From Triangularia verruculosa (Eukaryota > Ascomycota > Sordariomycetes > Sordariales > Podosporaceae): a stretch of DNA of 64,000 nucleotides. A model generated the notes under the pieces. It saw only the letters and a list, made by a program, of their open reading frames with translations, ran no database searches and was not told where the DNA came from. A program made the position numbers and the translations under genes. The stretch lies in contig MU864007.1 of assembly GCA_033296885.1 (NCBI GenBank), forward strand, positions 1 to 64,000. The letters run 5' to 3'. This document shows positions 23,572-34,109 of the stretch, piece after piece; position 1 is the stretch's first letter; the number at the start of each line of letters is the position of its first letter.

Positions 23572-24950
23572 GCTGGCGACGGCTATCGTGCAATGGGCAA
23601 TCGGTTTATCGAGTTTCGGCTGTGTGGGTGGAGTATTCTGAAAAGGAGCCCGCTACGTTAAGCTGCGGCACTGCGGCAGTCAACTCCGTTGCAGTGGCAT
23701 TCGAAGGCGCCCGTCGTTGGCTGGGTGCGATGTTGATGCTTGGACGGGGGCGGGCGGCGGAGGGGTTCCCCGGCTTCGGCTGTCGGTATCTCCCTCTACC
23801 ATGCGGGGCAGCCACGCCGAAATCGCATATATCGGGGCCGTCCTATGCGATATAGCAATCGCAAGCTGCTGTTAGCTCTGGGGTACCCCGCTGGAATCGC
23901 GCACTATATTTTGACAGCACCGTGCCCTGGGGAGCCCCAGAACCTTAATTATTATCTGCATATCAGAATGATGTCGTTTTCAGACCACTTGGAACATTAA
24001 ACTGAATTTGAGAGCTGTCCAGTCCCGTCCTCTGAGAAGAGCCGGGAGATCATGGCCATGCTACCAACCACCGGATGGAAGTTTATCACGGCATCGCTCC
24101 AACAGGCCTAGGTTCCTTGACATGAAGCCTGCAAACAGGACGTCTCCAGCCCTTCAGAAGCCCCGCCAATACAGGCTCACATATAGGACCCTTCCAACGC
24201 CTTATGGTTGGGCTTAGGTGAGGCGAGAGTGGCATTCTCACCTTCGGCATTCACCTTGATGCCAGCGAATTGGACCTTGCAGCGCTGACATGCCCTCAGG
24301 AAATCTTGGCACTTTCACCAACAGCATTCAAGCATGTGAAATATCACCGCGCTCCCTGCGGGCCTCGTGGCTATGGATCTCGTCTACGGCATCCTTCGTG
24401 CATTTGCAATTCCCTTACCGAGCGCTGCCTGACGGAAAACCACGCTGGAGATTGCCATCTATCCGGGTTGGAGGGCAGAAGACGGGAGGCGCGCATGCTC
24501 TGAGACTATTGGCTATTCAACTGATGGTGTCTGCAGTTGGCCAACCACTCTCACCATCTCCATCTGGAAGAGGAAGGGTTGCAATGGCAGCTCCGTCGCG
24601 CCCAAGACCCCTCCTTCCCCCCTGTTCGCGGGCATTGAAGGCCCCGGCCGGTGATCTGGGCCCTTATTTCCATGGGGGGGTCGCTCACACCAAACAGCTC
24701 GATCGGGAACTACGAGAAAGGAATGGGAAGAGTGCTGCGCTGCTGACATGCATATGTATTCGTAAAGCAGGCTGGCATCAAGTTTTTGTCCACAACATCA
24801 TGGACTTATCGAATTGACATCTCGAGCTTTCACTCTCTTGCCCACTGATCCATCCGGCCGGCGTTGTTGGTGCTGTTGTTCCCAGTCATGGTTTCGGTGC
24901 CTCACTTATTGGTCTTCTTAACCTGAGTTCACCTTGCGCGCCTCCTCAGT
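23572..24950. other. Divergent promoter region, snf1 and surface-protein gene
   Basis: This stretch of 1.38 kb separates the starts of snf1 (-) and the cysteine-rich surface-protein gene (+). It includes a potential hairpin (ATCGCATA at 23822-23829 paired with TATGCGAT at 23844-23851) and the GC-rich palindromes listed separately. Several open frames up to 175 codons (for example 24290-24817) show no protein-like features. Confidence 0.5.
23878..23940. promoter_or_regulatory. Pair of palindromic CreA/Mig1-like sites upstream of snf1
   Basis: CTGGGGTACCCC lies at 23878-23889 and CTGGGGAGCCCCAG at 23927-23940, about 310-370 bp upstream of the snf1 ATG. CTGGGG fits the SYGGRG/SYGGGG consensus of the carbon catabolite repressors CreA/CRE-1/Mig1. 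In the second site two CTGGGG motifs face each other across two bases. Seen in sequence: the motifs and their symmetry. Inferred: repressor binding. The region is equally far upstream of the divergent gene's start only in the loose sense (about 1 kb), so snf1 is the likelier target. Confidence 0.4.
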
Positions 24951-26633
24951 ATGGTTACGATCATGATCGCGCGGACAGTTGTTGCGGCTCTGCTCGCTGC
25001 GAGCGGTGCCAGAGCTGCAGTTGCGTCCACCACCACCATTCATGAGCGCTTCGCCGTGATGGAAACCCCTCCTCCTCCGGATCATGGGTACTTGATGCCG
25101 CGGGCCTACTATGCCATACCAGGGTTTCCGATCGAGAAAAGGCAGGGTGGTTGTCCGCAAGACGATATGCATCCGTGTATGCCCTCATGAACTCTCAAAA
25201 GAAACATAATACTAATATCACACAGGTGGTGAGCTTGGACCTCCTGGGGAACGTTTCTGTTGCCCAAACAATCAATAGTAGGTCTATCTTCAAGGTCCAG
25301 GGTCTTTTGAAGGATTCCTGTGCCTGTCTGGCGCCATCGTGTCACAGGTACACACACCGTCATACGCATATCCTAACATCTGAATAGTTGCATAGTCAAC
25401 GTTACCAATCCCTCCGAAGCAGCCTGCTGCCGCATCGGTTCAACCTGTGACTCTCCTTGTTCAGCAGACAAGTACTTATGTCTAGTCACCGTCAACCAGA
25501 CCACTTCCAACACCCCGTTCGCCACTGCCTCCTCTGCCTGCTGCAACCGGCGATGTCCTCGAGTCTCTTACTACGGCTGCCCCCTTGACTTCGGCGGCGC
25601 CTGCTGTCCTCATGGGCAAACCTGCGGAACCTCTTCCTTGTGTCTTGCCACCATACCGCCTTCTACTTCCCCGTTGTTGACCCCCGTTCCGTCAGGCTGC
25701 ACCCGAGGTCAAATCACCTGCGCCAGCAGCCTCGGAGGCGGTTGCTGCCCCGACACCCTCGCTTGTTCCCAATCCGACGGCGCCGCGGTTTGCGCCATGA
25801 CCACAGTCGTCCCAACGGGAAGCGACATCTCCTCCGTGGACCGCAACGAAGCAAACCACTCCAACGACCTCTCCGTCGGCGCCAAAGCTGGCATCGCCGT
25901 GGGCGTAGTCATCGCAGCAGGCATCCTCATCGGTCTAGCAACTTGGTTCTGGCACCGCAAGCGCAAGCAACAGCGCACCGTAGCCGGCACCGCCACCTCG
26001 GCTTCCGGTGCGGGCGCTGGCATACCCCGTATCATCGGTACCGACGACGGACGAGGGGGCGTGCCAACGGCATCAGAGGTCCAAAGCGGACGAGTCCCCT
26101 TTGGCACACAGGAATACTACGGCCCGGAAGCACAGCCGGGACCGTATTCTGACCCATCTCCCGATAACAACCAGTACTACCCCAACGGATACGGCAGTCC
26201 CAACCCCCAATCCGCCTCTACCACACCCGGTATCGACCAGCAAGCTTACTTTCCGAGCATGATGAGTCCGATCCCAGCACCGTCCGCGAATTTTGGTGGG
26301 CAGGGAGTGCCGCACCTGCCTGAAAATCCCGGGGAGATTCAGAGACCAGTGGAGATTGCAGACGGAGGGGTGAGGAGGCAGGCGACGACTGCTACTGGGG
26401 TGACCGGGATAGGAAGTGTGAGCGGGGTCACGGAAAGTGATACTGGGGGCCCCGGAGTGGGAAGGTCAGATAGCACGAGGTTTGAGCTGTATGGCGATCC
26501 CGGGCAGTTGAGCCCGATGAGCGTGGCCGAGGAGAGGTTTTATACTCCTGATGAGCGGCCTGCTCCGGGAGCAGCACCCACGCCGGGACAGGAAGGAGGG
26601 AGGAGTTGGTTTTCGGGGGGTTATGGGAGGTGA
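24951..26633 (+). CDS. Cysteine-rich type I surface protein with single transmembrane helix
   Basis: Three exons (24951-25176, 25226-25277, 25388-26633) give 507 aa; intron 1 is only 49 nt, and intron 2 has a CTAAC branch point just before its AATAG acceptor. A signal peptide (about 1-23, MIARTVVAALLAASGARA) and a short linker with a possible Lys-Arg processing site (IEKRQGG) precede an ectodomain of about 200 residues with five Cys-Cys doublets (FCCP, ACCR, ACCN, ACCP, GCCP), spaced like small disulphide modules, and Thr/Ser/Pro-rich spacers. One hydrophobic helix (AGIAVGVVIAAGILIGLATW) followed by HRKRKQQ fits a type I membrane protein. The cytoplasmic tail of about 200 residues is Gly/Pro/Ser-rich and disordered. 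The architecture resembles fungal wall-stress sensors, but no WSC or Mid2 domain is recognisable. Function unknown. Confidence 0.8.
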
Positions 26634-27132
26634 ATGCACGGGGAGAGGGGATCATGTTCTGATGAGTTATGGAGACGCCTTATCTGTTCAAGATGTGGAG
26701 GTGGTTGAGAGGCGAGATGCAATCAAAGTCCTTTTTCCATTTCTAGTTGGTATTTGAACGAGCCTACAAAATCCGACCCTTGACTCCTTAGACTCCTGAA
26801 CCCCCTATTCTAAAAACACTATGTTAATTCAAGTTCTACTTGATAGTTTTGAGTGGAAGGGAGGTTATGAACTGGTTTTTGCCCACCCTGGATCGGGACT
26901 TAAAGATGGTGATACTTACTTTCTTTCTTGCCTTTGTTTACTGTTGTTGCATTGATATCCTAGCCGGTGGTGGATCGAGTTCTCTACCTATTACAAGTCA
27001 ACTTACAGATCGACGGCAGCCTCCGAGTCGACAGATTGGCTTCCCGGTATCCAGGTATGTACATGAACAGCGTTCAGGCTTTTACCGAAGTCACCTACCT
27101 ACACCCGTCGTGATTCCCGGCGGCCAATCCCC
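26634..27132. other. Intergenic, nothing recognised
   Basis: About 500 nt downstream of the surface-protein gene. It probably contains that gene's 3' UTR. No open frame with protein-like composition or repeat was seen. Confidence 0.5.
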
Positions 27133-27627
27133 TCACACCCACGCTGGAGGCGCGGATCGTGGATCGGGAATTCCAGGACTGCTCGCGGGTGTGTGACGCT
27201 GACTCCGTCTAAGCCCAGGAACCACCGTAGATTCAATAATCTTGGGCGGTTTGGGTGTTACACTGCCGGACCGGTCACTAGCCGGCGGCTTGGGCTTGGT
27301 CTTGGTTTTACTCGAGGATACCTTCGTAGCGGCAGTCTTACTTGTGGACGCTTTCGCACCGGTGTTTACGACAGGAATATTTGACCCCGGCGAGGACTGC
27401 ACAGCCTATTTCGCTGTCTTCGCGGCCGCTTTTACTGGTTTGCTTACTGCTTTCTTTGCTGGCTTAGAGACTGCTTTGGAGACTTGTTTTGTGACTGGCT
27501 TGGGGACTGGTTTGGAAATCTTGTTTCCCGTGTTCGCCTTGGTGGTAGCGGTGGGCCTTGAGGACTTTGCGGTCTTCGGCGCGGACTTGGTCTTGGAAGT
27601 CTTCTTTTTTCCGTCTGGTTCACCATC
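27133..27627 (-). pseudogene. Lysine-rich basic reading frame with an in-frame TAG; relic or unrecognised spliced gene
   Basis: On the minus strand one reading frame runs from about 27627 to 27133 with a single TAG at 27406-27408. Upstream of the TAG the translation is almost pure Lys/Ala/Pro/Ser/Thr/Val (for example KPVPKPVTKQVSKAVSKPAK), like a histone H1-type or other chromatin-protein tail. Downstream it continues with the same bias (SSSKTKTKPKPP) and ends PAWV. There is no in-frame ATG at the 5' end; an AG at the end of an ATATATAG stretch near 27629 could be a splice acceptor. A 42-nt phase-0 intron (GTAAGC to AATAG) would remove the TAG, but that is short and lacks a clear branch point. 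Decay of an old gene is the alternative. No family can be named. Confidence 0.3.
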
Positions 27628-27768
27628 GCTATATATATGTTGCGATTGATTTCATGTAATCAGCCTTTCTGGAATCCCCTTCATATGCCAGTCCCTCTGT
27701 CCTCCCAGAACCTGTGCTATGCCAAATGCTACGCCAATTTTCAATCAACGGTTAAAGAAGATGGTTAT

Positions 27769-28353
27769 TTACTGGGGCATGTGCTCGAAAGGCTTCGCCA
27801 GGTGTTCCTGGCAGAAGGGGAGCTTGCTGACAGTCCAGATCTCGGTGTCCTGTTTTCGTGTTAGTTTGGATGGTTTCTGTGAGGTGATAGAGAGGACTTA
27901 CAGGCTTCAATGTCTTCTTGATCTCAACATCCAAGGAGCCACCCTTGAGGGCAATGATCTCGGGAGCAGCTTCGGGGTCGTGGGCAATGGGCGAGCCGCA
28001 CTCCTCGCAGAACCAGCGGTAGACGGCGTTCCCAGAGTCAGCGGTGCCCTTCCACTTCTTGACGGGGCCCTTGACTTCGAGCTTGTCCTTGGGGACAACA
28101 ACTACGAGAGCTATGCACGTCGAATTTGTTAGCGAATCTGATAAGATTGAATGGGAGGTGGGGGCCGGACAAGAGGCGGGGTAAACCCCAACCAGTCCGG
28201 AGAGTGACGTAGGGATAACGGAATATTCTCACAGTAGGTAGAGCCAGATTGACGCTGGCAGTCATCACAGTGGTCGTATCCGGTCAGCAAAGGGGCGTCA
28301 ACGTCGACCTTGTAGGTGACGGCTTTGCAGAGGCAGTGTCCGGTAAGAGGCAT
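27769..28353 (-). CDS. GFA/CENP-V family zinc protein
   Basis: Three exons (28233-28353, 27902-28110, 27769-27849) with phases 1 and 0 give 136 aa, a usual length for the family. The start is MPLTGHCLCKAVTYKV. Zinc-binding cysteines are visible as C-L-C near residue 7, CDDCQRQSGS near residues 33-42, and FCEECGSPIAHDP (about 80-92). The family is named after glutathione-dependent formaldehyde-activating enzyme, but most fungal members are uncharacterised and the original enzymatic claim is not general; the fold also occurs in CENP-V. The substrate cannot be predicted from this sequence. The C terminus ends EHLAKPFEHMPQ. It has its own promoter in the long gap upstream. Confidence 0.9.
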
Positions 28354-30528
28354 GTTGGGATAACTTGGTAGGTAAATGAAGATGTACGGTACAAGAGTAG
28401 AGATCAAATTGAGATGAGAGTGCAATTGGAATTGATGCTGTGAGGTGAAAGATAGAGGGGAATTTCAACAAAGAGGGGATGTTCAACCTCTTTAAGTACT
28501 CGAAAGACCAGACGACTTCTCCAACTCACCCGTCCTGTATGCACGATGTGAATAAGCTCCTGGGCCCCGTTCGAACTCCTCGGTGGGACACAAGAGACAG
28601 TCTCAGGCGCCGCTGGCGATCGGCAGGACCCAGACAATGGATGGATAAGGGAGCTATCACAGGGTTGTTTTCCAAATACCTACCTGTGCCGTTCTCCGGA
28701 TCGGGTAATAATGGAACATTTGGAAGCACTGGAGAAACTCCTTGTTTCCCGAGAGAGCTTCTCATTCGAGTAGCCTGCCGCGAGGATCACACACAAAGAC
28801 CGAATTTGACAAAGCGTTGTGGTTCCTTCTTCATCACGGGTAGTTTCTGACGCGGGGTACCACTTATTTGTCATTATCAACCCCACAAACTTACCCCTCC
28901 ATTTAGAGAGGTGTCACCCAACGACACCGACCAACTACGTAACGAGGTATTTGGAATTGGCGTGTTTCTCTTGGGTTGCGGATATTGAAATAATGTAACC
29001 TTCCTGTCATTTGCAACCATCATGGCGGGACCGAGATAGTAAAGTGCCGTCCTCGAGGCTGAAGGCTCTTGCTTGCTTGAGGTTTGACCACCAGTGACAA
29101 GATAAATGTCCGTGAACCCCGACCGAACTCCGACATCATGCCCAACGTGCTTCTTCTACACCGGTTGGTTAAATGACAATACTCCGTGGTTTGTTCATCC
29201 CTCGACAAATGTTCTGTTTATCGAGAAGAGGCGACTTTACCCAGTGCAATTTTTGAAGAGTGTGCAGTGCGAGTAAGCTGCCCGCCTCAGCCCTATCGCA
29301 CTATGAAACGTGTAGTCGATGGCCATTACTCATGCTTGGTTGGGGACATGCCTGTATCCCAGGGCACAGGCTGTAGCTCCTGGTTGATACTGCATAAAGC
29401 CATTATATCTGGAGTCGACGTGGACACCATGAAGAGAGTCCAGTTTGCCTCGATCGCCAAAGAGGATATTTTACCCTTTGACGTTTGCCCCATAGTCCTC
29501 AAACCATGTGCTCAGTGTGGCAGGAACAACACTGTGCTCCTAGTCAAACGTGTCAATGCTTCTTGCGAAACACAGCACGGAAGTTTCTGGTGGCGATGGG
29601 ATTCATCGGACTGGTATTTACGACTATTTTGCTTATTCACAAGATGAGATGAAGTGCTCGAAGTAGAAAACCGGAGATAAGAAAACCTCCAGGGGCCAGG
29701 CCCGGCCATCATTTGGAAGGCCGCAGCGGCAAGTTGGCAACATATATGCAAACATGTTTGCCAAGATTTGTCTCTCGAACGCCTGGACAAACTGATCAGA
29801 AATGAGTATCAAGATGTATGCGCAGGTGAAGAGAGTAGGACCACAAAAAGCAGCACTCGTCCTTGGGATCTATCCATCTCATCAACCACGCGACGCTAGT
29901 TGTTGCTGTTAAACATGATCGTGTGACTGTAACGGCAAAGCAGAAAGGTCCTCCAATCTCACGCTGACGGTAAGATGGCGTCCAAGCTGAAATGCTTTGA
30001 GATAGTCAAAGCGGGAAAAAATACATACAGAACTCCAGATTCTACGGGGTAGACATCATGTCAGTCAATACGTGTCACGGCCCAGAGGTTGAAGTTGCGG
30101 AATCCACCAAATCGGAATGCCCCCACAGTTCAGAAAACAAACTGTTGCCGGGCCGGCGGATCCCTGCGTGCCTGGGGGCTGACCGGCTCCACAGCCCCCC
30201 CTGTGGCGCGGGGCAGCTTGGGGCGGACCACTCTCTCGCCGCTCGAGTCACTGCGGTTCGACGGCCGCCCATCGCCTTCTGCGCCCACCAGGAAGCCACC
30301 TCTTTAAATCCCCGCCTTACCGTCTCACTGCACCACCTGGAACAAATAGACAGCCTTTGTTCTTTGCAATCCACTTTCTTTCTGGAAGTTTTTTACTGGT
30401 CATCCACGACATCTTCTTAACAACAGACACCCTACCATCTTGCCAGCTTTCAGAGCAGCCTGCCCCCCACGCAATACAGAACACCTTTACCTTCTCAACC
30501 ACAAAAACAACTCAAACAAACCGTCAAG
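28354..30528. other. Gene-poor gap of 2.2 kb, upstream of the GFA gene and mbf1
   Basis: Divergent interval between the GFA gene (-) and mbf1 (+). The last 250 nt form a likely mbf1 promoter and leader: a CG-rich patch at about 30145-30250, TTTAAAT at about 30303, then a pyrimidine-rich leader ending CCGTCAAG before the ATG. Frames such as 29186-29647 show no protein-like features. A GTTCGAACTC string near 28568 resembles a tRNA B box but has no matching stems. Confidence 0.5.
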
Positions 30529-31078
30529 ATGTCTGCCTGGGATACCGATACCGTCAAGATTGGAAAGAACGTCCGCACTGGCGGTGGCGGACCCCGCGAG
30601 ACTGTCGTCCGCGGTCAGTCAGCCCTCAATGCTGCTCGCCGTAGCGGTGCCGCCATTGCGACCGAGAAGAAGTTCGGCGCTGGCAATGCTGTATGTTTTG
30701 GGTCCCTCGAGTCCCTCGTCGTTCATCGATAACTAACCTATGCATCCACAGGCCTCCAAGCCCGGTGTAGAAGGCCAGCGTCTCACCATGGTCGACCGCG
30801 CCGACGATATCGTCAAGCCGAAGACCATTGGCAAGGAAGTCGGCCAGGCCATCCAAAAAGCCCGCTCCGAGTTCCCCAACCCCAACGGTACCAAGGGCAT
30901 GACCCAGAAGGATCTTGCCACCAAGTGCAACACCACCCCAACGATCGTCGCCTCTTTCGAGCGTGGCGATGCCACACCAGACCAGAAGGTGCTTGGTAAC
31001 ATGGAGCGTGTTCTCAACGTCAAGCTCAGAGGTACCGATATCGGCAAGCCAAAGTTCGAGAAGAAGGAGAAGAAATGA
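30529..31078 (+). CDS. mbf1: Multiprotein-bridging factor 1 (transcriptional coactivator)
   Basis: Bridges bZIP-type activators such as Gcn4 to TBP and, in yeast, suppresses frameshifting on collided ribosomes. Two exons (30529-30690 and 30752-31078) give 162 aa; the 61-nt intron has a GTATGT donor, ACTAACC branch point and CACAG acceptor in phase 0. The N-terminal MBF1 domain (about 1-80) includes MSAWDTDTVKIGKN and GRQ-type conserved patches; the C-terminal Cro/C1 helix-turn-helix domain (about 90-150) contains MTQKDLATKCNTTPTIVASF and ERGDATPDQ, followed by a Lys-rich tail KFEKKEKK. The length and domain order are those of fungal Mbf1, so the identification is firm. Confidence 0.97.
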
Positions 31079-32678
31079 AGGGACTACATGCCCAGATAAT
31101 TTGTTCTGGAGAGAATCCTGCCTTGGTGGATCAGGACTGGGCGGGGGATAAACGCCGAGTCGTGGGATAACATGGGGCATGGACGGAGGGTCATGGGCCA
31201 TCCTCATTTTGCTACCTAGCCCGCTGGCTGGTTTAGAGATGACAACGACTTGGAAGACGGATGGGACCGGTTACAGCGATAGACGAGCTTCATGAAATTC
31301 CCTTTCTTTTTTAGCGTTTCTGGGTTTTTCATACAGGCTGTTTATCAGCGAGGACACCATGGGGAGAGTTGCATTTGTGTTGGTCTCTTTTATGGAGGAG
31401 GAAACGGGCGGCGGCGTTTGCACAGCAAGAGAGCTGAGCCTTTTCATTTTTGAGAAGAATGATTCTGCGGTTAATAGACAGACGGTCGCCTTTGCAAAGG
31501 GCAAAATAGAACCCTTTTTGTCTTCGTACCATCGCCGGGAGCATTTTTGCGCAATTCTTGCTGTGACGTCAAGGTGAAGACTACCGACTCTGTCCTATGA
31601 CGCAGGCCATTCCAAGATCCAGATATGGAGCCGCTAGGGAGCATCAACATCATTGAGCTCGAGCGACGACATTGACAACCACATCCTACTCGTCGATCTA
31701 GAGGTTTTGAACATAGTAGTCACACTAGTTTCCCAACACTATCTTTACCTTCATCACCATTGCTTCCAAGACTTCCTACCTCGATTTTGCGAATGGAATT
31801 GCTGAATAAACTTGACGAAGAAAAATATGGATCCTCTTTTACTAATGGGAAGTACCTAACTGATACCACCAGATTACGTTATCTAGCCGATAAAATATCC
31901 ATGGCCGGGAGATAGTTATGACAGTGCTACATGTAAACAAGACAGATCTTTTACAATGGGAGGCACAAAGCAGACATTTGCTGGCTAGCATTATGTCTAT
32001 GTCTATGTACAATAAATTTGACGGGTATGTATGTATTCTTGGGCTGGGATTGACAAGCCATTATATGGTCCCCTAGGTACACTGGCACCAAGTCTGAGAT
32101 TGACGGTCGGGCTTCTTCATACTTCATCAGGCGGGTGGACCCCAGCTAAGGTAAACCAAGGTATCTGTCCTGTAGATGATGACACAGGATAGACCAATTT
32201 CAAAAGAGCTTCTATCTCGTCCGTTGCGCCATGTACCGACTATATCAGACCTGGAAAGCGACGTATATGTCTTCCCTTTTGTACACCAAAGGCCATAAAA
32301 CTTGTAATTCGACAGTGTGCCATCCCCTGAGACGAAGATATTGTTAGTTCAATGACAAATGACACCGCATGGTTGAAGTGGTAAGATGATCTTAGTAGAG
32401 AAAGACTTCAGACTGTTTGAGAAGATTATTGTAACGCGGTTTTTGTACAGCATGCATCCTTCATCACGATGGGTATGAAAACACCAAAGGACGATGGACA
32501 ATCTGATGGCCCCGCGTGCGTCATCATGGTCTTTGTAATGTAGGAATTCATGAAATAATAAGACGTAGGGAACATGAAAACTCACCAATTTGGACATCAT
32601 TCCTCACATTAACCTTCCTGTAACACATTCATTGGGTATCTTGATTTTTTGCATTACTCCTCTCTCCAACCCCCTCCC
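31079..32678. other. Convergent gap of 1.6 kb, nothing recognised
   Basis: Interval between the 3' ends of mbf1 (+) and rrp7 (-). It is AT-richer than its flanks in the middle (about 31720-32100). Open frames are short and featureless. Beyond the two 3' UTRs I see no gene, RNA or repeat. Confidence 0.5.
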
Positions 32679-33653
32679 TCACGCCTCAGGGACAAACTTC
32701 CCCCTCTTCATCCTCATCGCCTCCAGCTTCTTCCTGTCATCCTCGAACCTCTTCAGCAGCTCCTCTTGCTCCTCCTTCTGCTTCTCCCTCAGCTGGAATC
32801 TATACAGTCCCTCCATCTCCTGCCTCTTCTTCTCCGCCCTCTCAATCATCTTCTTCCTCGCCTCCTCGGCCTCGGACCTGCTAGCCGGCGCGTTCCTGCC
32901 TCCTCTCGTCACAGTGACGAAACCATCCTCGTCGGGTTCGTTGCGCAGTCTCTTGGCGATCTCGGCAGCTTCCTTCTCTCTCCTGGCGAACACGGCAGAG
33001 AAAGCGTCGACGGCTTGTTGGAGGGTGGCTGGGTCGGGGTAGCATAGTCTGTTGTGCTGCTTGAGCCAAACTGATCCCAGAGCAGGAACCTTGCTTGCGA
33101 CGTCTCCGGCGCCCCATTCGGGGTATTTTTTTGTTTTGGGGAGCTTGGCGCAGGCCTTGAGGACTTGCTCGACGGATTTCTCGTCGGCTAGTAACACCAC
33201 GGCTGTGCTGCCTGATCTTCTCAGGGGGCGGGTCCATGTGGAGGGGAGTCTGGCAGCTTCATCTTCTCTGCTCTTGTCGGCGTCCTCCTCTTCCTCGCGT
33301 TTCCGCTTCTTGGTGCTGCCGTGGGCTCGGAGGAGGTGGACGGCGTTGACTGGGACTGCGGCGTCGAGGGGAGAGAGCTTGTGAGCGGTGTCTTTGCGCT
33401 CGTCTTCGAAGGTGGCGGATTCGAAGCGGCCTGGTCCGACTAGCGAGGCGAAGAGGGAACGGAGGTGGAGGTCGGTGCTGTCGACTGGGCAGTTGGTGAG
33501 GAAGAGGGAGCGGGAGTCGTTTGGTGTGGGGATCTTGGGGGTGTTGCGGCGGAGGTAGAGGTAGTGGGTTGTCGATTTTGGGAAGGATGGTAATGGTGGG
33601 ATTGAGATGGGGAGGACGGTAAAGTCCCCTAATGTGGAGGGCGTCGAAGGCAT
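32679..33653 (-). CDS. rrp7: Ribosomal RNA-processing protein Rrp7
   Basis: Nucleolar factor of the small-subunit processome (UTP-C subcomplex with Utp22 and casein kinase 2 in yeast), needed for 18S rRNA maturation. Single exon of 324 aa from ATG 33653; the frame continues upstream to a TTG but no earlier ATG. An RRM-like N-terminal part has HYLYLRRN and SRSLFLTNCPVDST (about 30-65), the region containing RSGSTAVVLLADEKSVEQVL (about 165) continues the fold, and the C-terminal Rrp7 domain has DEDGFVTVTRGGR followed by a long charged helix and the typical end FRFQLREKQK-like/RFEDDRKKLEAMRMKRGKF. All these are Rrp7 features. It shares a 456-bp divergent promoter region with the MFS gene. Confidence 0.93.
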   Translation of the reverse strand: MPSTPSTLGDFTVLPISIPPLPSFPKSTTHYLYLRRNTPKIPTPNDSRSLFLTNCPVDSTDLHLRSLFASLVGPGRFESATFEDERKDTAHKLSPLDAAVPVNAVHLLRAHGSTKKRKREEEEDADKSREDEAARLPSTWTRPLRRSGSTAVVLLADEKSVEQVLKACAKLPKTKKYPEWGAGDVASKVPALGSVWLKQHNRLCYPDPATLQQAVDAFSAVFARREKEAAEIAKRLRNEPDEDGFVTVTRGGRNAPASRSEAEEARKKMIERAEKKRQEMEGLYRFQLREKQKEEQEELLKRFEDDRKKLEAMRMKRGKFVPEA

Positions 33654-34109
33654 TTTTGCGGGATGTGGTGATGATTTTTGGCTGGTGGTCGCGCGCAACA
33701 GATTGGTCGCAATCAAGTGGTCGAGAAACTTTTGTGACCCACTCTACCATTGGGTGCCTTATCCGTGTTAGTCTATTGGCTGGCGGACGATAGGCGATAA
33801 AAGCTTAGCTCATCCACTCGGTCGTAGTGACGATGAATTGGGCCAAGTGCCTTTGAACTCGCCATTCCCGTTCATGAATGATCGGTTCTCATGTTTGCTG
33901 TCGTTTTGGTCACATTCTCTACTGCTCATAATGCCTTTTTGTGCTATTTTTGAAGTCAGTGTTTTTGCTTTAGAACTGCGCTCATCCTGAAAAGCTTCCT
34001 TCGACTCCTACAATGCAACCGTTGATTCTACATTGAGAGCCTACACCCAGAATCCCACCAAGTCGCTTCGTCCCTTGGGGTCGGTGGCACTCACAAAAGA
34101 TACTACAAG
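33654..34109. other. Divergent promoter region of rrp7 and the MFS gene
   Basis: 456 nt between two start codons. No known motif stands out. The stretch near 33980-34109 reads like a leader of the MFS gene. Confidence 0.5.

Noticed and set aside
28560..28600. GTTCGAACTC string resembling a tRNA B box
   Set aside because: The flanking bases do not form a T stem and there is no A box or acceptor stem at the right distance.
29186..29647. 153-codon plus-strand frame in the gap before mbf1
   Set aside because: No recognisable motif, mixed composition with many Cys and Trp, no splice context; likely chance.
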